A DNA stretch of 64,000 nt from Phenylobacterium sp. RIFCSPHIGHO2_01_FULL_69_31 (lineage in GTDB: Bacteria; Pseudomonadota; Alphaproteobacteria; Caulobacterales; Caulobacteraceae), in NCBI RefSeq assembly GCF_001824475.1, contig NZ_MHXN01000007.1:131611-195610 (forward strand), read 5' to 3'. Both the position numbers and the translations under genes were made by a program. Below the pieces are notes generated by a model. The model was not told the DNA's origin. It worked only from the letters and a program-made list of their open reading frames with translations, and ran no database searches. Positions within the stretch are counted from its first letter, which is position 1, and every line of letters starts with the position of its first letter. Of the stretch, positions 56,394 through 64,000 are shown in pieces.

Positions 56394-57059
56394 ATGAACG
56401 TTTCAGACGCCATCGCGCACCGCATCTCGGTCCGCGCCTTCACCGACCAGGTCCCCGCGCGGGCCGTCGTCGCCGACATCCTGGAGAAGGCGGCCCGCGC
56501 CCCCTCCGGCGGCAACCTGCAGCCCTGGCGCGTCTATGCGCTGAGCGGCCAGCCGCTGGCCGCGTTCAAGGCTGAGGTGGCGAAGAACCCCATGGGGGAG
56601 ACCCCCGAATACGACGTCTATCCGCCATCCCTCTGGGACCCGTTCCGCACGCGCCGGTTCGAAAACGGCGAACAGCTCTACGCCTCGGTCGGGGCCGCGC
56701 GGGAAGACAAGGCGACCCGGCTCCGCTGGCTGGCGCGCAACACGGAGTTCTTCGGCGCCCCGGTGGGCCTGTTCTTCTGCCTCGACCGCAAGCTGGGGCC
56801 GCCGCAGTGGGCGGATCTCGGCATGTACATGCAGAACGTCATGCTGCTGGCCGTGGAGGCCGGGCTCGACACCTGCGCGCAGGAGTTCTGGGCCCGCTAC
56901 CCGCAGACCGTGGGCCGGGCGCTGGACCTGCCCGCCGACCACATGGTCTTCTCGGGGATGGCGCTGGGCTACCGCGACCCCGAGCACCCCATCAACGCCT
57001 GGCGCTCGACCCGCGACGCGGCTGAAATCTGGCTGGAACTGAAGGGCTTCGAAGCTTGA
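56394..57059 (+). CDS. nitroreductase family protein
   Basis: 221 residues from ATG at 56394. FMN-binding Arg segment AHRISVRAFTD, then AARAPSGGNLQPWRVYALSG, DLGMYMQNVMLLAVEAGLDTC and a C-terminal FSGMALGYRDPEHPINAWR. This is the oxygen-insensitive NAD(P)H nitroreductase fold, acting on nitroaromatics or quinones in assays; the physiological substrate is unknown. Its stop overlaps the TTG start of the lysoplasmalogenase-like gene (TTGA), so the two are coupled. Confidence 0.92.
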   Translation: MNVSDAIAHRISVRAFTDQVPARAVVADILEKAARAPSGGNLQPWRVYALSGQPLAAFKAEVAKNPMGETPEYDVYPPSLWDPFRTRRFENGEQLYASVGAAREDKATRLRWLARNTEFFGAPVGLFFCLDRKLGPPQWADLGMYMQNVMLLAVEAGLDTCAQEFWARYPQTVGRALDLPADHMVFSGMALGYRDPEHPINAWRSTRDAAEIWLELKGFEA

Positions 57060-57709
57060 GCCGCATCGTCTTCTGGGCCGCCCTCGTCGGCGGGATCTCT
57101 TACGTCGGCGGCTGGTTCCTCGACCTGCCGCCAGGCTGGAGCACGGCCTGGAAGGGGACCGGCGTCGGCCTGCTGGCGCTGTACGCCGCGCTGAACGCCC
57201 GCAGCCTGGACGGCTGGCTGCTGGCGGTGGTGATGGCGTTCGGCGCCCTGGGCGACGTCCTGCTCGAGACCCACGGCCTGGTCACCGGCGCCCTCGCCTT
57301 CCTGGCTGGCCACCTGACCGCCATCTGGCTCTATCTGAAGAACCGCCGCCCGGGCCTGGCCGCGCGTCACTGGGCCATCGCGGCTCTGCTGCTCGTGATC
57401 ATCCCCGGAATCGCCTACCTGCTGCCGCCGGACCGGGCCGGAGCGCCCGGCATCGCCCTCTACGCCGCTGGCCTTGCGGCCATGACGGCCGCAGCGTTCC
57501 TCAGCCGCTTCCCACGCACGCTGGTGTTCGCGGGCGCCCTGATGTTCGCGGTGTCCGACCTGCTGATCTTCCTCCGCACGGGGCGGCCCGCGCTGGACGG
57601 CTTCCCCATGGGCCTCGCGGTCTGGGGGCTCTATTTCGGCGGCCAGGCGCTGATCGCCACAGGCGTGGTGCGGACCCTGCGCGGCGCCTCATTGCAGGCG
57701 CCGCGGTGA
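57056..57709 (+). CDS. lysoplasmalogenase family (YhhN) membrane protein
   Basis: 217 residues starting TTG at 57056. Seven to eight hydrophobic helices, with family marks SLDGWLLAVVMAFGALGDVLLE, LVTGALAFLAGHLTAIWLY and FAVSDLLIFLRTGRP followed by YFGGQALIATGVV. YhhN/TMEM86 proteins hydrolyse lysoplasmalogen vinyl ethers in animals; the bacterial role is unclear. Translationally coupled to the nitroreductase gene. Confidence 0.9.
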   Translation: MSRIVFWAALVGGISYVGGWFLDLPPGWSTAWKGTGVGLLALYAALNARSLDGWLLAVVMAFGALGDVLLETHGLVTGALAFLAGHLTAIWLYLKNRRPGLAARHWAIAALLLVIIPGIAYLLPPDRAGAPGIALYAAGLAAMTAAAFLSRFPRTLVFAGALMFAVSDLLIFLRTGRPALDGFPMGLAVWGLYFGGQALIATGVVRTLRGASLQAPR

Positions 57710-57790
57710 CGAACAGCTAACCAACGATCTTCAACGGGCCTTCACCGCATCCGGTCATGGTTTGGCGACTCTGCCGGACCCAGGACCCCC

Positions 57791-58249
57791 ATGCGGCTCA
57801 CGCCCCACAAGCTGATGATGCTGCTGCGCGCGGGGACCGTGGCCGCGGGCCTGTCCGCGGTGGTCGCGCTGACGGGACCGTTCCGGTACGGCGACCTCAA
57901 CCTGCCGTTCCCCGACACCGTGGCGCACGCGCTGCTGTTCTACGGCCTGACCCTGACAGCGGCGGGCGCCTTGCCGCGCTCGCGCGCCTCCGACGTCGCG
58001 CTGGCCTTCCTGGGCCTGGCCGTGGCCAGCGAGGTCGCCCAGGCGATGGTCGGGCGCGAGATGTCGCTCCGCGACCTGTTCGGCGATGCGGTCGGCGTGA
58101 CGGCGGCCTACCTGCCGGTGGCGATGGGCCGGTTGCGCGAGCTGGTGCGGACGCATCCCCACGCCAGCTTCGCCGAGCTGCGCCGCATGGACCGCCGCCA
58201 GCCGCGGACAGCCCGCTCGCCGGCGCCGGCGCCCGACACCGCGAGCTAG
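57791..58249 (+). CDS. VanZ-like membrane protein
   Basis: 152 residues, about four hydrophobic helices. LPFPDTVAHALLFYGLTLTA and MSLRDLFGDAVGVTAAYLPV give the DxxxHxxxF/Y and DxxxNxxG-like elements of VanZ proteins (Asn is replaced by Asp here). Same architecture as the 120-residue protein at 21349, but with a charged 40-residue cytoplasmic tail. Function unknown. Its stop shares CTAG (58246-58249) with the convergent gene. Confidence 0.75.
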   Translation: MRLTPHKLMMLLRAGTVAAGLSAVVALTGPFRYGDLNLPFPDTVAHALLFYGLTLTAAGALPRSRASDVALAFLGLAVASEVAQAMVGREMSLRDLFGDAVGVTAAYLPVAMGRLRELVRTHPHASFAELRRMDRRQPRTARSPAPAPDTAS

Positions 58250-59013
58250 ACGCCGTACTCGGCGGCGAAGCTGTCGATCGAGGCCTCCGTCGCGAGCACG
58301 CGGAGGGGGAAGGCCAGCCACGGCGCTTCCGGATCGAGATCCGCCAATCTGGCCACCAGCGTATCTCGCGCCGCGGGCCGGATCCGCTCGTGCGCGTCGA
58401 TCAACTGGCCCCAGCTCGACGTGCCGTTCAACCGGAGCGGCCCCTCTGCGATCGCGCGCGAGGCGCCGTAGTCGGCTGGGAACAGGCGGCGGTAGGCTTC
58501 CAGGTTGTAGAGCCACGACTTGCCGCGGATGCATGTGGCCTCGGGATGGACGGTGCGGACATGGCGCACCAGGGCGGCAAGTTCAGTCCGGCGCCTCGCG
58601 ATCTTGGCCGTGGCCAGCGGTCCGCCGTGCTCGTCCGTGTCCTGGTTGTTGAAGTGCAGGCGCACCGCACCGTCCTCCGACGGCGCCTCGCAGGCAAAGC
58701 AGCCGAACTGCCGCTGGCCCTGCAGCGGGAGCACCTCGTCGGCGCCGCGCACGAACGCGGCCAGGGTCACTGCCAGCCGCGCCGGATCATCTGGCGCCGC
58801 CTCCAGGGCGCGAGCGTAGCCCAGCCAGCCGGGGGCGGGGGCTTCTCCCAGCACCTTGACCCCGAAGCCGAGGCGCCGATGCAGGTTGGTGAACTGCAGC
58901 ACCGCATCGCTCAGCGGCGTTCCCGTCAGTTCGGCTATGCGCCCGGCCAGCCGAAGCTGGGCGTGGAAGTAGGGCGCGAGGCGGTCGGCGCGCAGATGGC
59001 GGTTGGAGGTCAT
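58246..59013 (-). CDS. hypothetical protein
   Basis: 255 residues from ATG at 59013 (upstream open frame is not protein-like). Soluble, with no signal peptide. Notable parts are RQFGCFACEAPSEDGAVRLH, FNNQDTDEHGGPLATAKIAR, HPEATCIRGKSWLYNLEAYR and NGTSSWGQLIDAHERI. The mixture of Trp, His and acidic residues suggests an enzyme-like fold, but I do not recognise the family. Convergent with the VanZ-like gene. Confidence 0.72.
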   Translation of the reverse strand: MTSNRHLRADRLAPYFHAQLRLAGRIAELTGTPLSDAVLQFTNLHRRLGFGVKVLGEAPAPGWLGYARALEAAPDDPARLAVTLAAFVRGADEVLPLQGQRQFGCFACEAPSEDGAVRLHFNNQDTDEHGGPLATAKIARRRTELAALVRHVRTVHPEATCIRGKSWLYNLEAYRRLFPADYGASRAIAEGPLRLNGTSSWGQLIDAHERIRPAARDTLVARLADLDPEAPWLAFPLRVLATEASIDSFAAEYGV

Positions 59014-59101
59014 GGCGCCTGCTCTAGCGCGCCCGGAAATAACGCCGCAACATTCCGGCCGACGCTTGGCGTCCACACAACAGAACGAGCGGGAGGCTCC
59101 C

Positions 59102-59956
59102 ATGTGCGACGATATCCACGAAGGCCTGATCCACGATCCGACCGTCTCGCGCCGGACCTTTGGGCTGATGTCCGTGGCCGCCGCCGGCGCGGCCACCTCG
59201 GCCTATGCCGCCGACGTGGTCGAGAAGGACGTGGAGGTGAAGACCGCCGACGGCGTCGCGGACGCGGCGCTCTACTATCCCGCCGGGAAGGGAAGCTGGC
59301 CGGCGGTGCTGATCTGGTGCGACTTCCTCTCGCTGCGACCGGTCTTCCGCGAGATGGGACGGCGGCTGGCGAGCGCCGGCTACGTGGTGCTGGTCCCCAA
59401 TTTCTACTACCGCTCGCGGAAGGCCCCGGTGTTCGACGGGGCCTTCGATTTCGCCAACACCGAGCACCGCGCCAAGATCGCGCCGATGCGGGCCGCCTTG
59501 ACGCATGAGGCCGTACAGCGGGACGCGGCCGCCTATGTCGAGTTCCTGGACGCTCAGCCGCAGACGGACCGGAAGAAGGGGATCGGCGTGCAGGGCTACT
59601 GCATGGGCGGGCCGCTCACCTTCGCCACCGCGCTCGTGAAGGCGGACCGGGTGCGGGCGGCGGCTACGTTCCATAGCGGCGCCCTGGTCACCGCCGACCC
59701 GCAGAGCCCGCACCTGGGCATTCCCAGGACCCAGGCCGCCTATCTCATCGCCACCGCGGAAAACGACGACAAGCAGCGGCCGCAGGAGAAGGACCAGCTA
59801 AAGGCCGCCTTCGTCGAGGCGAAACGGCCGGCGATCGTCGAGGTCTATCCCGCGAGCCACGGCTGGTGCGTGAAGGGCAGCCCCGTCTACAACGAGGCCG
59901 CGGCCGAAAAGGCCTGGGCCGAGCTGCTGAAGCTCTACAAGTCGAACCTGGGCTGA
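59102..59956 (+). CDS. dienelactone hydrolase family protein, Tat-exported
   Basis: 284 residues from ATG at 59102 (GGGAGG upstream). The N-terminus has a twin-arginine motif, SRRTFGLMSVAAAGAATSAY, so it is exported folded. The alpha/beta hydrolase domain shows the Cys nucleophile in GYCMGGP (residue about 167), as in dienelactone hydrolases, with Glu in WCDFLSLRP region and His in SHGWCVKGS. Acts on a lactone or ester; the substrate is unknown. Ends seven bases before the convergent M28 peptidase stop. Confidence 0.92.
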   Translation: MCDDIHEGLIHDPTVSRRTFGLMSVAAAGAATSAYAADVVEKDVEVKTADGVADAALYYPAGKGSWPAVLIWCDFLSLRPVFREMGRRLASAGYVVLVPNFYYRSRKAPVFDGAFDFANTEHRAKIAPMRAALTHEAVQRDAAAYVEFLDAQPQTDRKKGIGVQGYCMGGPLTFATALVKADRVRAAATFHSGALVTADPQSPHLGIPRTQAAYLIATAENDDKQRPQEKDQLKAAFVEAKRPAIVEVYPASHGWCVKGSPVYNEAAAEKAWAELLKLYKSNLG

Positions 59957-59962
59957 CGGCCG

Positions 59963-61324
59963 CTACTTCGGCGCGCCGCCCCGCTCGAACGTGCCGGCGG
60001 CGCCCGGGAAGACCACCGGGCTCTCGTAGCCGTCGGCGCCGATCGCGCTCACGCCGAAGAACCAGTCGTCGATGATGACGCCCGGCAGCTTCGCCTCGCC
60101 CGTCGTTCCGGCGAGGCGGGAATAGCGCCACTGCGGATCGGTCGTGGACCGCCACCAGACCCGGTAGGCGGCGGCGTCCGCGGCCGGCTTCCACTTCACG
60201 GTGGTGTCGGGACTGACGGCGCCGGCGATCTCGACGCCCGTCGGCGGGGCCGGCGCCATGGCGAGTGCGGCCATGGTCGCCACGTTCAGCCGCGTGACCT
60301 GCGCCAGGTAGGCGAAGTCGACGCCGTCGATGGTGTCGCCGTACTTGATCCCGTTCTCGGTCCGCAGGTCCTGGTGCTGGCGGGTGTAGTTCTCCACCGC
60401 CTCGGTGATCCGCACGGCGGGGAAGCCGGCGCGCAGCATCTCCACCTGGTCGCCACCGCGGCCGAAGCGGTCGGTGCGATAGACCATCACCACGTCGAGG
60501 TTGGTCAGGTAGCGGTCGGCGACGCCGTCCATGAACCGGGCCAGATTGCGCGACGGACTGTCGACCTCGCCGCCGTTGTAACGACGGCGGTTGGCCTCTT
60601 CCGGCGTCTCGGTGGAGCGCGTGCCCTCCGAGAAGACCCGCACGTGGGTGTTGTCGCGCACGCCGCCGAGGCCCTCGGTGTTGCCGATGATGTCGTTGTT
60701 GAGGTTGGCCTCGACCCGCCAGCCCTTGCTGACGGCGAAGTCGGCCAGGATCTTGCCGCCCAGCAGGCCCTGTTCCTCCCCGGCCAGGGCTGCGAACACG
60801 AGCGTGGCGGGGAACTGGTGCTTGCAGAGCACCCGAGCCGCCTCGATCACCGCCGCCGTGCCCGATCCGTCGTCGTTGGCCCCCGGCGCGTCGGCGGTGA
60901 AGTTTTTCGCATCGGTGACCCGGCTGTCGTAGTGGCCGGAGATCACGATCACCCGGCTGGGATCGCTGGTCCCGGGCAGGATGGCGACCACGTTCATCAC
61001 CTCCGTCGGCCCGGCCAGCCGCTCGGCGGTCATCACGCGGGACGGCGTCTCGACCGTCAGCCTGCCGCCGCAGTCCTTAGAGGCCGCCTGGAACTCCGAA
61101 GCGATCCAGCGACGGGCGGCGCCGATCCCGCGCTTGTCGGACTTGGTGTCCGAGCCGGTGTGGCGAGTGCCGAACGAGACCAGTTTCTCGATGCTCGCCT
61201 TCTGGCGGGCGGGCGAGACCGCGGCCGCGACCTCTTTCAGCAGCGGCTGTTCGCCGCCGAGGGGCTGAGCCTGAGCGGTGCTGGCGACGAAGGCGGCGGC
61301 GAACAGGGGGATGGCGATGCGCAT
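59963..61324 (-). CDS. M28 family zinc aminopeptidase with C-terminal Fn3-like domain
   Basis: 453 residues from ATG at 61324. Signal peptide MRIAIPLFAAAFVASTAQAQ. The M28 catalytic domain binds two zincs: GHYDSR (His/Asp), GANDDGSGTAAVIEAA (bridging Asp), AGEEQGLLG (Glu-Glu), and DIIGN, with the last His in YTRQHQDL. An immunoglobulin-like or Fn3 domain of about 90 residues closes the protein (PPTGVEIAGAVSPDTTVKWK). A secreted or periplasmic aminopeptidase that releases amino acids from peptides. Stop faces the DLH gene. Confidence 0.94.
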   Translation of the reverse strand: MRIAIPLFAAAFVASTAQAQPLGGEQPLLKEVAAAVSPARQKASIEKLVSFGTRHTGSDTKSDKRGIGAARRWIASEFQAASKDCGGRLTVETPSRVMTAERLAGPTEVMNVVAILPGTSDPSRVIVISGHYDSRVTDAKNFTADAPGANDDGSGTAAVIEAARVLCKHQFPATLVFAALAGEEQGLLGGKILADFAVSKGWRVEANLNNDIIGNTEGLGGVRDNTHVRVFSEGTRSTETPEEANRRRYNGGEVDSPSRNLARFMDGVADRYLTNLDVVMVYRTDRFGRGGDQVEMLRAGFPAVRITEAVENYTRQHQDLRTENGIKYGDTIDGVDFAYLAQVTRLNVATMAALAMAPAPPTGVEIAGAVSPDTTVKWKPAADAAAYRVWWRSTTDPQWRYSRLAGTTGEAKLPGVIIDDWFFGVSAIGADGYESPVVFPGAAGTFERGGAPK

Positions 61325-61344
61325 GCCGCGACCATACCCAAAGC

Positions 61345-62070
61345 TCAGGCCGGCGAAAGCCTGTGCGCGCGCAGCGCCTCGTAGTGCGGGCGCGCCGCCT
61401 CGGCGATGCGGCGCAGTTCGTCGGGCAAGGTGGGCGCCTCTCGCTCGCGCGGCGCCTCGAAGCCCGTGGAACGCTCGACGGCATCGTACCAGGCGGGCGC
61501 CCAGACCCCGTCGGAGTCGCGGCGGCCGGCGGGCCAGCTCAGCATCGCCGCGTCGAAACCTATGCCGAGGGCCGCGCAGAGCGCCTGCAGCATGCCGCGC
61601 GGGTCGGCCAGGACGTCCGCGCCCTGCACCACCGGCGGCGCCCGCCCCAGCCGGTCCGCCTCGCGCTCGAAGAGCTCGCGCTGCCGGACGACGCCGATGT
61701 CGTCCAGCGTCACCGCGGCGCGCTTGACCGTGTAGGACGCCAGCACCTCGGCCGGGTCGCGGATCAGGAAGGCGTTGGCCCGGCCTGCCGACCAGTCCAG
61801 ACCGAAGCCGGGCAGCATGTGGTGGGTCATGTGCTTTTCGTAGACGAGCGGCCCGTCGAGCGCGTCCAGGCCGGCGACGACCTCGGCCCAGTTCTGCGGC
61901 TGGAACTCCAGCACCGCCGCACGCATCGGGTGATCCAGGCCTGTCCGCGCCAGATAGGCCGCATAGAACGGTTCGTCGATCACCCGGCAATCGGCCCGGT
62001 TCTCGAAGCTGCGCATCATGGCCGTGGAGATGTTCCGGGGCCCCGACCACATGGCGATCCGCACCGTCAC
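61345..62070 (-). CDS. sulfotransferase-like protein
   Basis: 241 residues starting GTG at 62070, which overlaps the aminotransferase stop as GTGA. The N-terminus VRIAMWSGPRNISTAMMRSF is a PAPS-type phosphate-binding loop as in sulfotransferase-like P-loop proteins; VYEKHMTHHMLP and FLIRDPAEVLASY are the matching core and 3'-phosphate motifs. Proteins of this type are often linked to class IV aminotransferases, but their reaction is not established. Translational coupling suggests joint function. Confidence 0.82.
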   Translation of the reverse strand: MTVRIAMWSGPRNISTAMMRSFENRADCRVIDEPFYAAYLARTGLDHPMRAAVLEFQPQNWAEVVAGLDALDGPLVYEKHMTHHMLPGFGLDWSAGRANAFLIRDPAEVLASYTVKRAAVTLDDIGVVRQRELFEREADRLGRAPPVVQGADVLADPRGMLQALCAALGIGFDAAMLSWPAGRRDSDGVWAPAWYDAVERSTGFEAPREREAPTLPDELRRIAEAARPHYEALRAHRLSPA

Positions 62071-62978
62071 AGGCCGGCGTCCTCGTCCTTCAGCGCCTCG
62101 TAGGCGGCGCGCAGGCGGCGGGTCATGGGTCCGGGAAGCGCCTCGGGCAGGGCGTGGCCGTCGATGCTGCGCACGGGTGTCAGGCCGCCGAACGTCCCGG
62201 TCACGAACGCCTCGTCCGCCTCCGCCACGTCGGCCAGATCGAAATCGCCCAAGGTGATCGGGATGTCGTGGCGGCGGCACAGGGCGATGACGTTGGCCCG
62301 CGTTACGCCGTTGAAGCAGTAGTCACCGGTCGAGGTCATCACGCGGCCGTCCCGGACCCAGAAGAAATTGGTGGCGTTGCAGCTCGACACGAAGCCGTTC
62401 GGGTCCAGCATCAGGGCCTCGTCGCCCCCCTTCTCGATCGCGTCCAGCAGGGCGCGGATGAGCGCCAGCCGGCTGTGCGAATTCAGCCGCATGTCGAACA
62501 TCTCGGCCGGCGTGCAGAGGATCGACGACGTGGCGAGGGCGAGGCCCTGGGTCAGGATCTCGGGCGACGGCTCCTTGTACTCGGCCGTGATGACGATGGT
62601 CGGCTTGCCCAGCCAGTTGCGCGGGTCCTGGTTGACCGCCTTCTTCTCGCCGCGCGTCACCATGAGCCGCAGGTGCGCGCCGTGCGCCATGCCGCTGGCG
62701 TCCAGCGTGCGCTGGATCTCCGCCGTCAGCTGGGCCGGCGTCATGCCGATGTCGAGGGCGATGGCCTTCAGCCCCTCGTACAGCCGCTCCAGGTGGGTCT
62801 CCAGGAACAGCAGCCGCCCCTTGTGCAGCCGCAGACCCTCCCACACCCCGTCGCCCAGGACGAAGCCCGCGTCGAAGACCGAGACCCGCGCCTGGTCCTT
62901 CGGGACCAGCTGGCCGCTGACATAGACCTTGAGATCGGCGTTCCGAGGGTCCGCCGCGAAATCCTGACTTCCAGCCAT
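62067..62978 (-). CDS. class IV aminotransferase-like protein
   Basis: 303 residues from ATG at 62978, preceded by AGGAAGGGG. Fold type IV elements: FDAGFVLGDGVWEGLRLHKG, HLERLYEGLKAIALDIGMTP, EALMLDPNGFVSSCNATNFF, and VTGTFGGLTPVRSIDGH. Related to branched-chain and D-amino-acid aminotransferases. However, the stretch FDMRLNSHSRLALIRALLD, where PabC has the PLP-binding Lys (KHLNRL), shows Asn-Ser-His-Ser-Arg and no lysine. Either the family uses another residue or it is not a standard transaminase. Coupled to the sulfotransferase-like gene. Confidence 0.85.
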   Translation of the reverse strand: MAGSQDFAADPRNADLKVYVSGQLVPKDQARVSVFDAGFVLGDGVWEGLRLHKGRLLFLETHLERLYEGLKAIALDIGMTPAQLTAEIQRTLDASGMAHGAHLRLMVTRGEKKAVNQDPRNWLGKPTIVITAEYKEPSPEILTQGLALATSSILCTPAEMFDMRLNSHSRLALIRALLDAIEKGGDEALMLDPNGFVSSCNATNFFWVRDGRVMTSTGDYCFNGVTRANVIALCRRHDIPITLGDFDLADVAEADEAFVTGTFGGLTPVRSIDGHALPEALPGPMTRRLRAAYEALKDEDAGL

Positions 62979-63086
62979 GCCCCTTCCTAACGCGCCGCCC
63001 GCGCCTGTCATCCGGGTTTCGCGAAGCGCGCTTTCCGCAATGGCCCGGGGGAGGTAGAGCGCGGGGGCGTTGACAAGGAGTTTTGC

Positions 63087-64000
63087 ATGATCGGCGGATC
63101 GACGGCGGAACGGGAGCTCGCGGAGCTCAAGCCCTGGCCCAACCCGGCCCCGGCCATCACGCGCGAGGAGCGGCTCGCCCGCCTGGCCAAGGCGCAGTCG
63201 CTGATGACCACCGACGCCCTGATCATCGGGGCCGGCGCCTCGCTGCGGTACTTCGCGGGCGTCGGCTGGAACGCCACCGAGCGGATGGTGGCCATGCTGC
63301 TGCCGAAGCGGGGCGAGCCGGTGATGATCTGCCCCAGGTTCGAAGAGGGCTCCTTGCGGGCCTCGCTGGGGATCGAGGCGCCGATGCGCCTGTGGGAAGA
63401 GCACGAGAACCCCGCCGTCCAGGCCGCGCAGGTGTTGGCGGAATGGGGCGCGGGATCTCTCGCCATCGACCCGGCCCTGGCCTTCGCCATGTTCGACGCC
63501 CTGCGGCTGGCCGCGCCGGAGGTGGTGATGGTCAACGCCGCTCCGGTGGTCGACGGCTGCCGGTCGATCAAGTCGCCGGCCGAGCTGGCGCTCATGAGCC
63601 AGGCCAAGGCCATGACGCTGGAGGTCCACCGCCGTGCCGCCCGCATCCTCGCGCCCGGGATCACCACGGGGGAGGTTCGGCGCTTCATCGACCAGGCGCA
63701 CCGGGCCCTGGGCGCCGACGACGGCTCATCCTTCTGCGCGGTCCAGTTCGGCGAGGCTTCAGCCTATCCGCACGGGTTGCCGGGCGAGCAGAAGCTGCAG
63801 GACGGCGACCTGGTGCTGATCGACACGGGCTGCCGGGTCCAGGGGTACAACTCCGACATCACCCGCTCCTACGTCTTTGGCCAGCCGACCGAGGACCAGT
63901 TGCGAGTCTGGCAGGTGGAGAAGAAGGCACAGGCCGCCGCCTTCGCCGCCGTGAAGCCGGGCGTGCTCTGCGAGGAAATCGACGCGGTGGCCCGTCGGGT
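63087..64000 (+). CDS. M24 family metallopeptidase (Xaa-Pro type), 3' partial
   Basis: Starts ATG at 63087 with AAGGAG six bases upstream and runs off the right edge after about 304 residues. The N-terminal creatinase-like domain (residues 20-165, LIIGAGASLRYFAGVGWN) is followed by the pita-bread catalytic domain with SIKSPAELALMSQAKAMTLE, SAYPHGLPGEQKLQDGDLVL and IDTGCRVQGYNSDITRSYVF, which provide the first His and the two Asp metal ligands. The remaining His and Glu ligands lie outside. Probably a cytoplasmic Xaa-Pro dipeptidase or aminopeptidase. Confidence 0.93.
   Translation, partial: MIGGSTAERELAELKPWPNPAPAITREERLARLAKAQSLMTTDALIIGAGASLRYFAGVGWNATERMVAMLLPKRGEPVMICPRFEEGSLRASLGIEAPMRLWEEHENPAVQAAQVLAEWGAGSLAIDPALAFAMFDALRLAAPEVVMVNAAPVVDGCRSIKSPAELALMSQAKAMTLEVHRRAARILAPGITTGEVRRFIDQAHRALGADDGSSFCAVQFGEASAYPHGLPGEQKLQDGDLVLIDTGCRVQGYNSDITRSYVFGQPTEDQLRVWQVEKKAQAAAFAAVKPGVLCEEIDAVARR

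Overview
The window is about 70% G+C and reads like the chromosome of an alphaproteobacterium of the Caulobacteraceae (a Phenylobacterium or Caulobacter relative). This is inferred from the gene content (several TonB-dependent receptors, PEPxxWA-CTERM protein, glutaryl-CoA dehydrogenase), from protein character, and from the order obgE-proB-proA-nadD-rsfS ... rlmH-envC-ctpA-yibQ-rppH next to atpDC. I see no rRNA, tRNA, CRISPR array, insertion sequence or intact prophage. Coding density is high. The only gene-free stretch above 300 bases (23277-23649) holds a Fur-box-like site and a hairpin. Two long operon-like blocks are linked by many 1-4 base stop/start overlaps.

Layout. 1-2441 (+): the end of the F1 ATP synthase operon (atpD partial, atpC), a secreted Pro/Ala-rich protein and a small CBU_0592-type membrane protein that starts on a CTG. 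2438-18920 (-): a long housekeeping block, in transcription order LysR regulator, rplU, rpmA, GNAT, bioY, obgE, proB, proA-like, nadD, rsfS, [Thr-rich leader and attenuator-like hairpins], asd, amidase, rlmH, envC, ctpA, polysaccharide deacetylase, rppH, alpha/beta hydrolase. 19050-23276: NTF2-like/SDR pair divergent from the LysR gene, an orphan repeat protein related to phage terminase small subunits, and small membrane, lipoprotein and hypothetical genes. 23563-26814: iron-uptake unit, a Fur-box-like site, a Fiu/PiuA-type receptor and a PiuC/YbiX hydroxylase. 26906-38048: glutaryl-CoA dehydrogenase, hybrid histidine kinase, and a possible peptide-scavenging group (DUF885 peptidase, MFS transporter with a large inserted loop, M19 dipeptidase, TonB receptor). 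38203-42722: cytochrome c and CysG-N-like protein facing an iorAB-type molybdenum hydroxylase, then a small lipoprotein and a strong terminator. 42770-46998: TonB receptor divergent from a membrane-bound winged-helix regulator. 46995-50495: class A beta-lactamase-like protein, CDF metal exporter and CobW GTPase around a Zur-box-like palindrome. 50595-51588: two exbD genes, the first split by a one-base frameshift. 51752-64000: WD40 protein, alanine dehydrogenase, CBS protein, PEP-CTERM protein, mtgA, nitroreductase, lysoplasmalogenase, VanZ-like protein, hydrolases, and a class IV aminotransferase with a sulfotransferase-like partner, ending inside an M24 peptidase.

The most interesting signal is upstream of asd. 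A 26-codon reading frame with eight Thr codons is followed by a GC-rich hairpin, and a 9-base segment inside the small frame is perfectly complementary to one arm of that hairpin. This is the architecture of a ribosome-mediated threonine attenuator. Other points of note are the CTG-started small genes, three convergent gene pairs sharing a palindromic CTAG stop, a class IV aminotransferase without a recognisable PLP lysine, a CysG-like protein with a half methyltransferase, and the terminase-like four-repeat protein.
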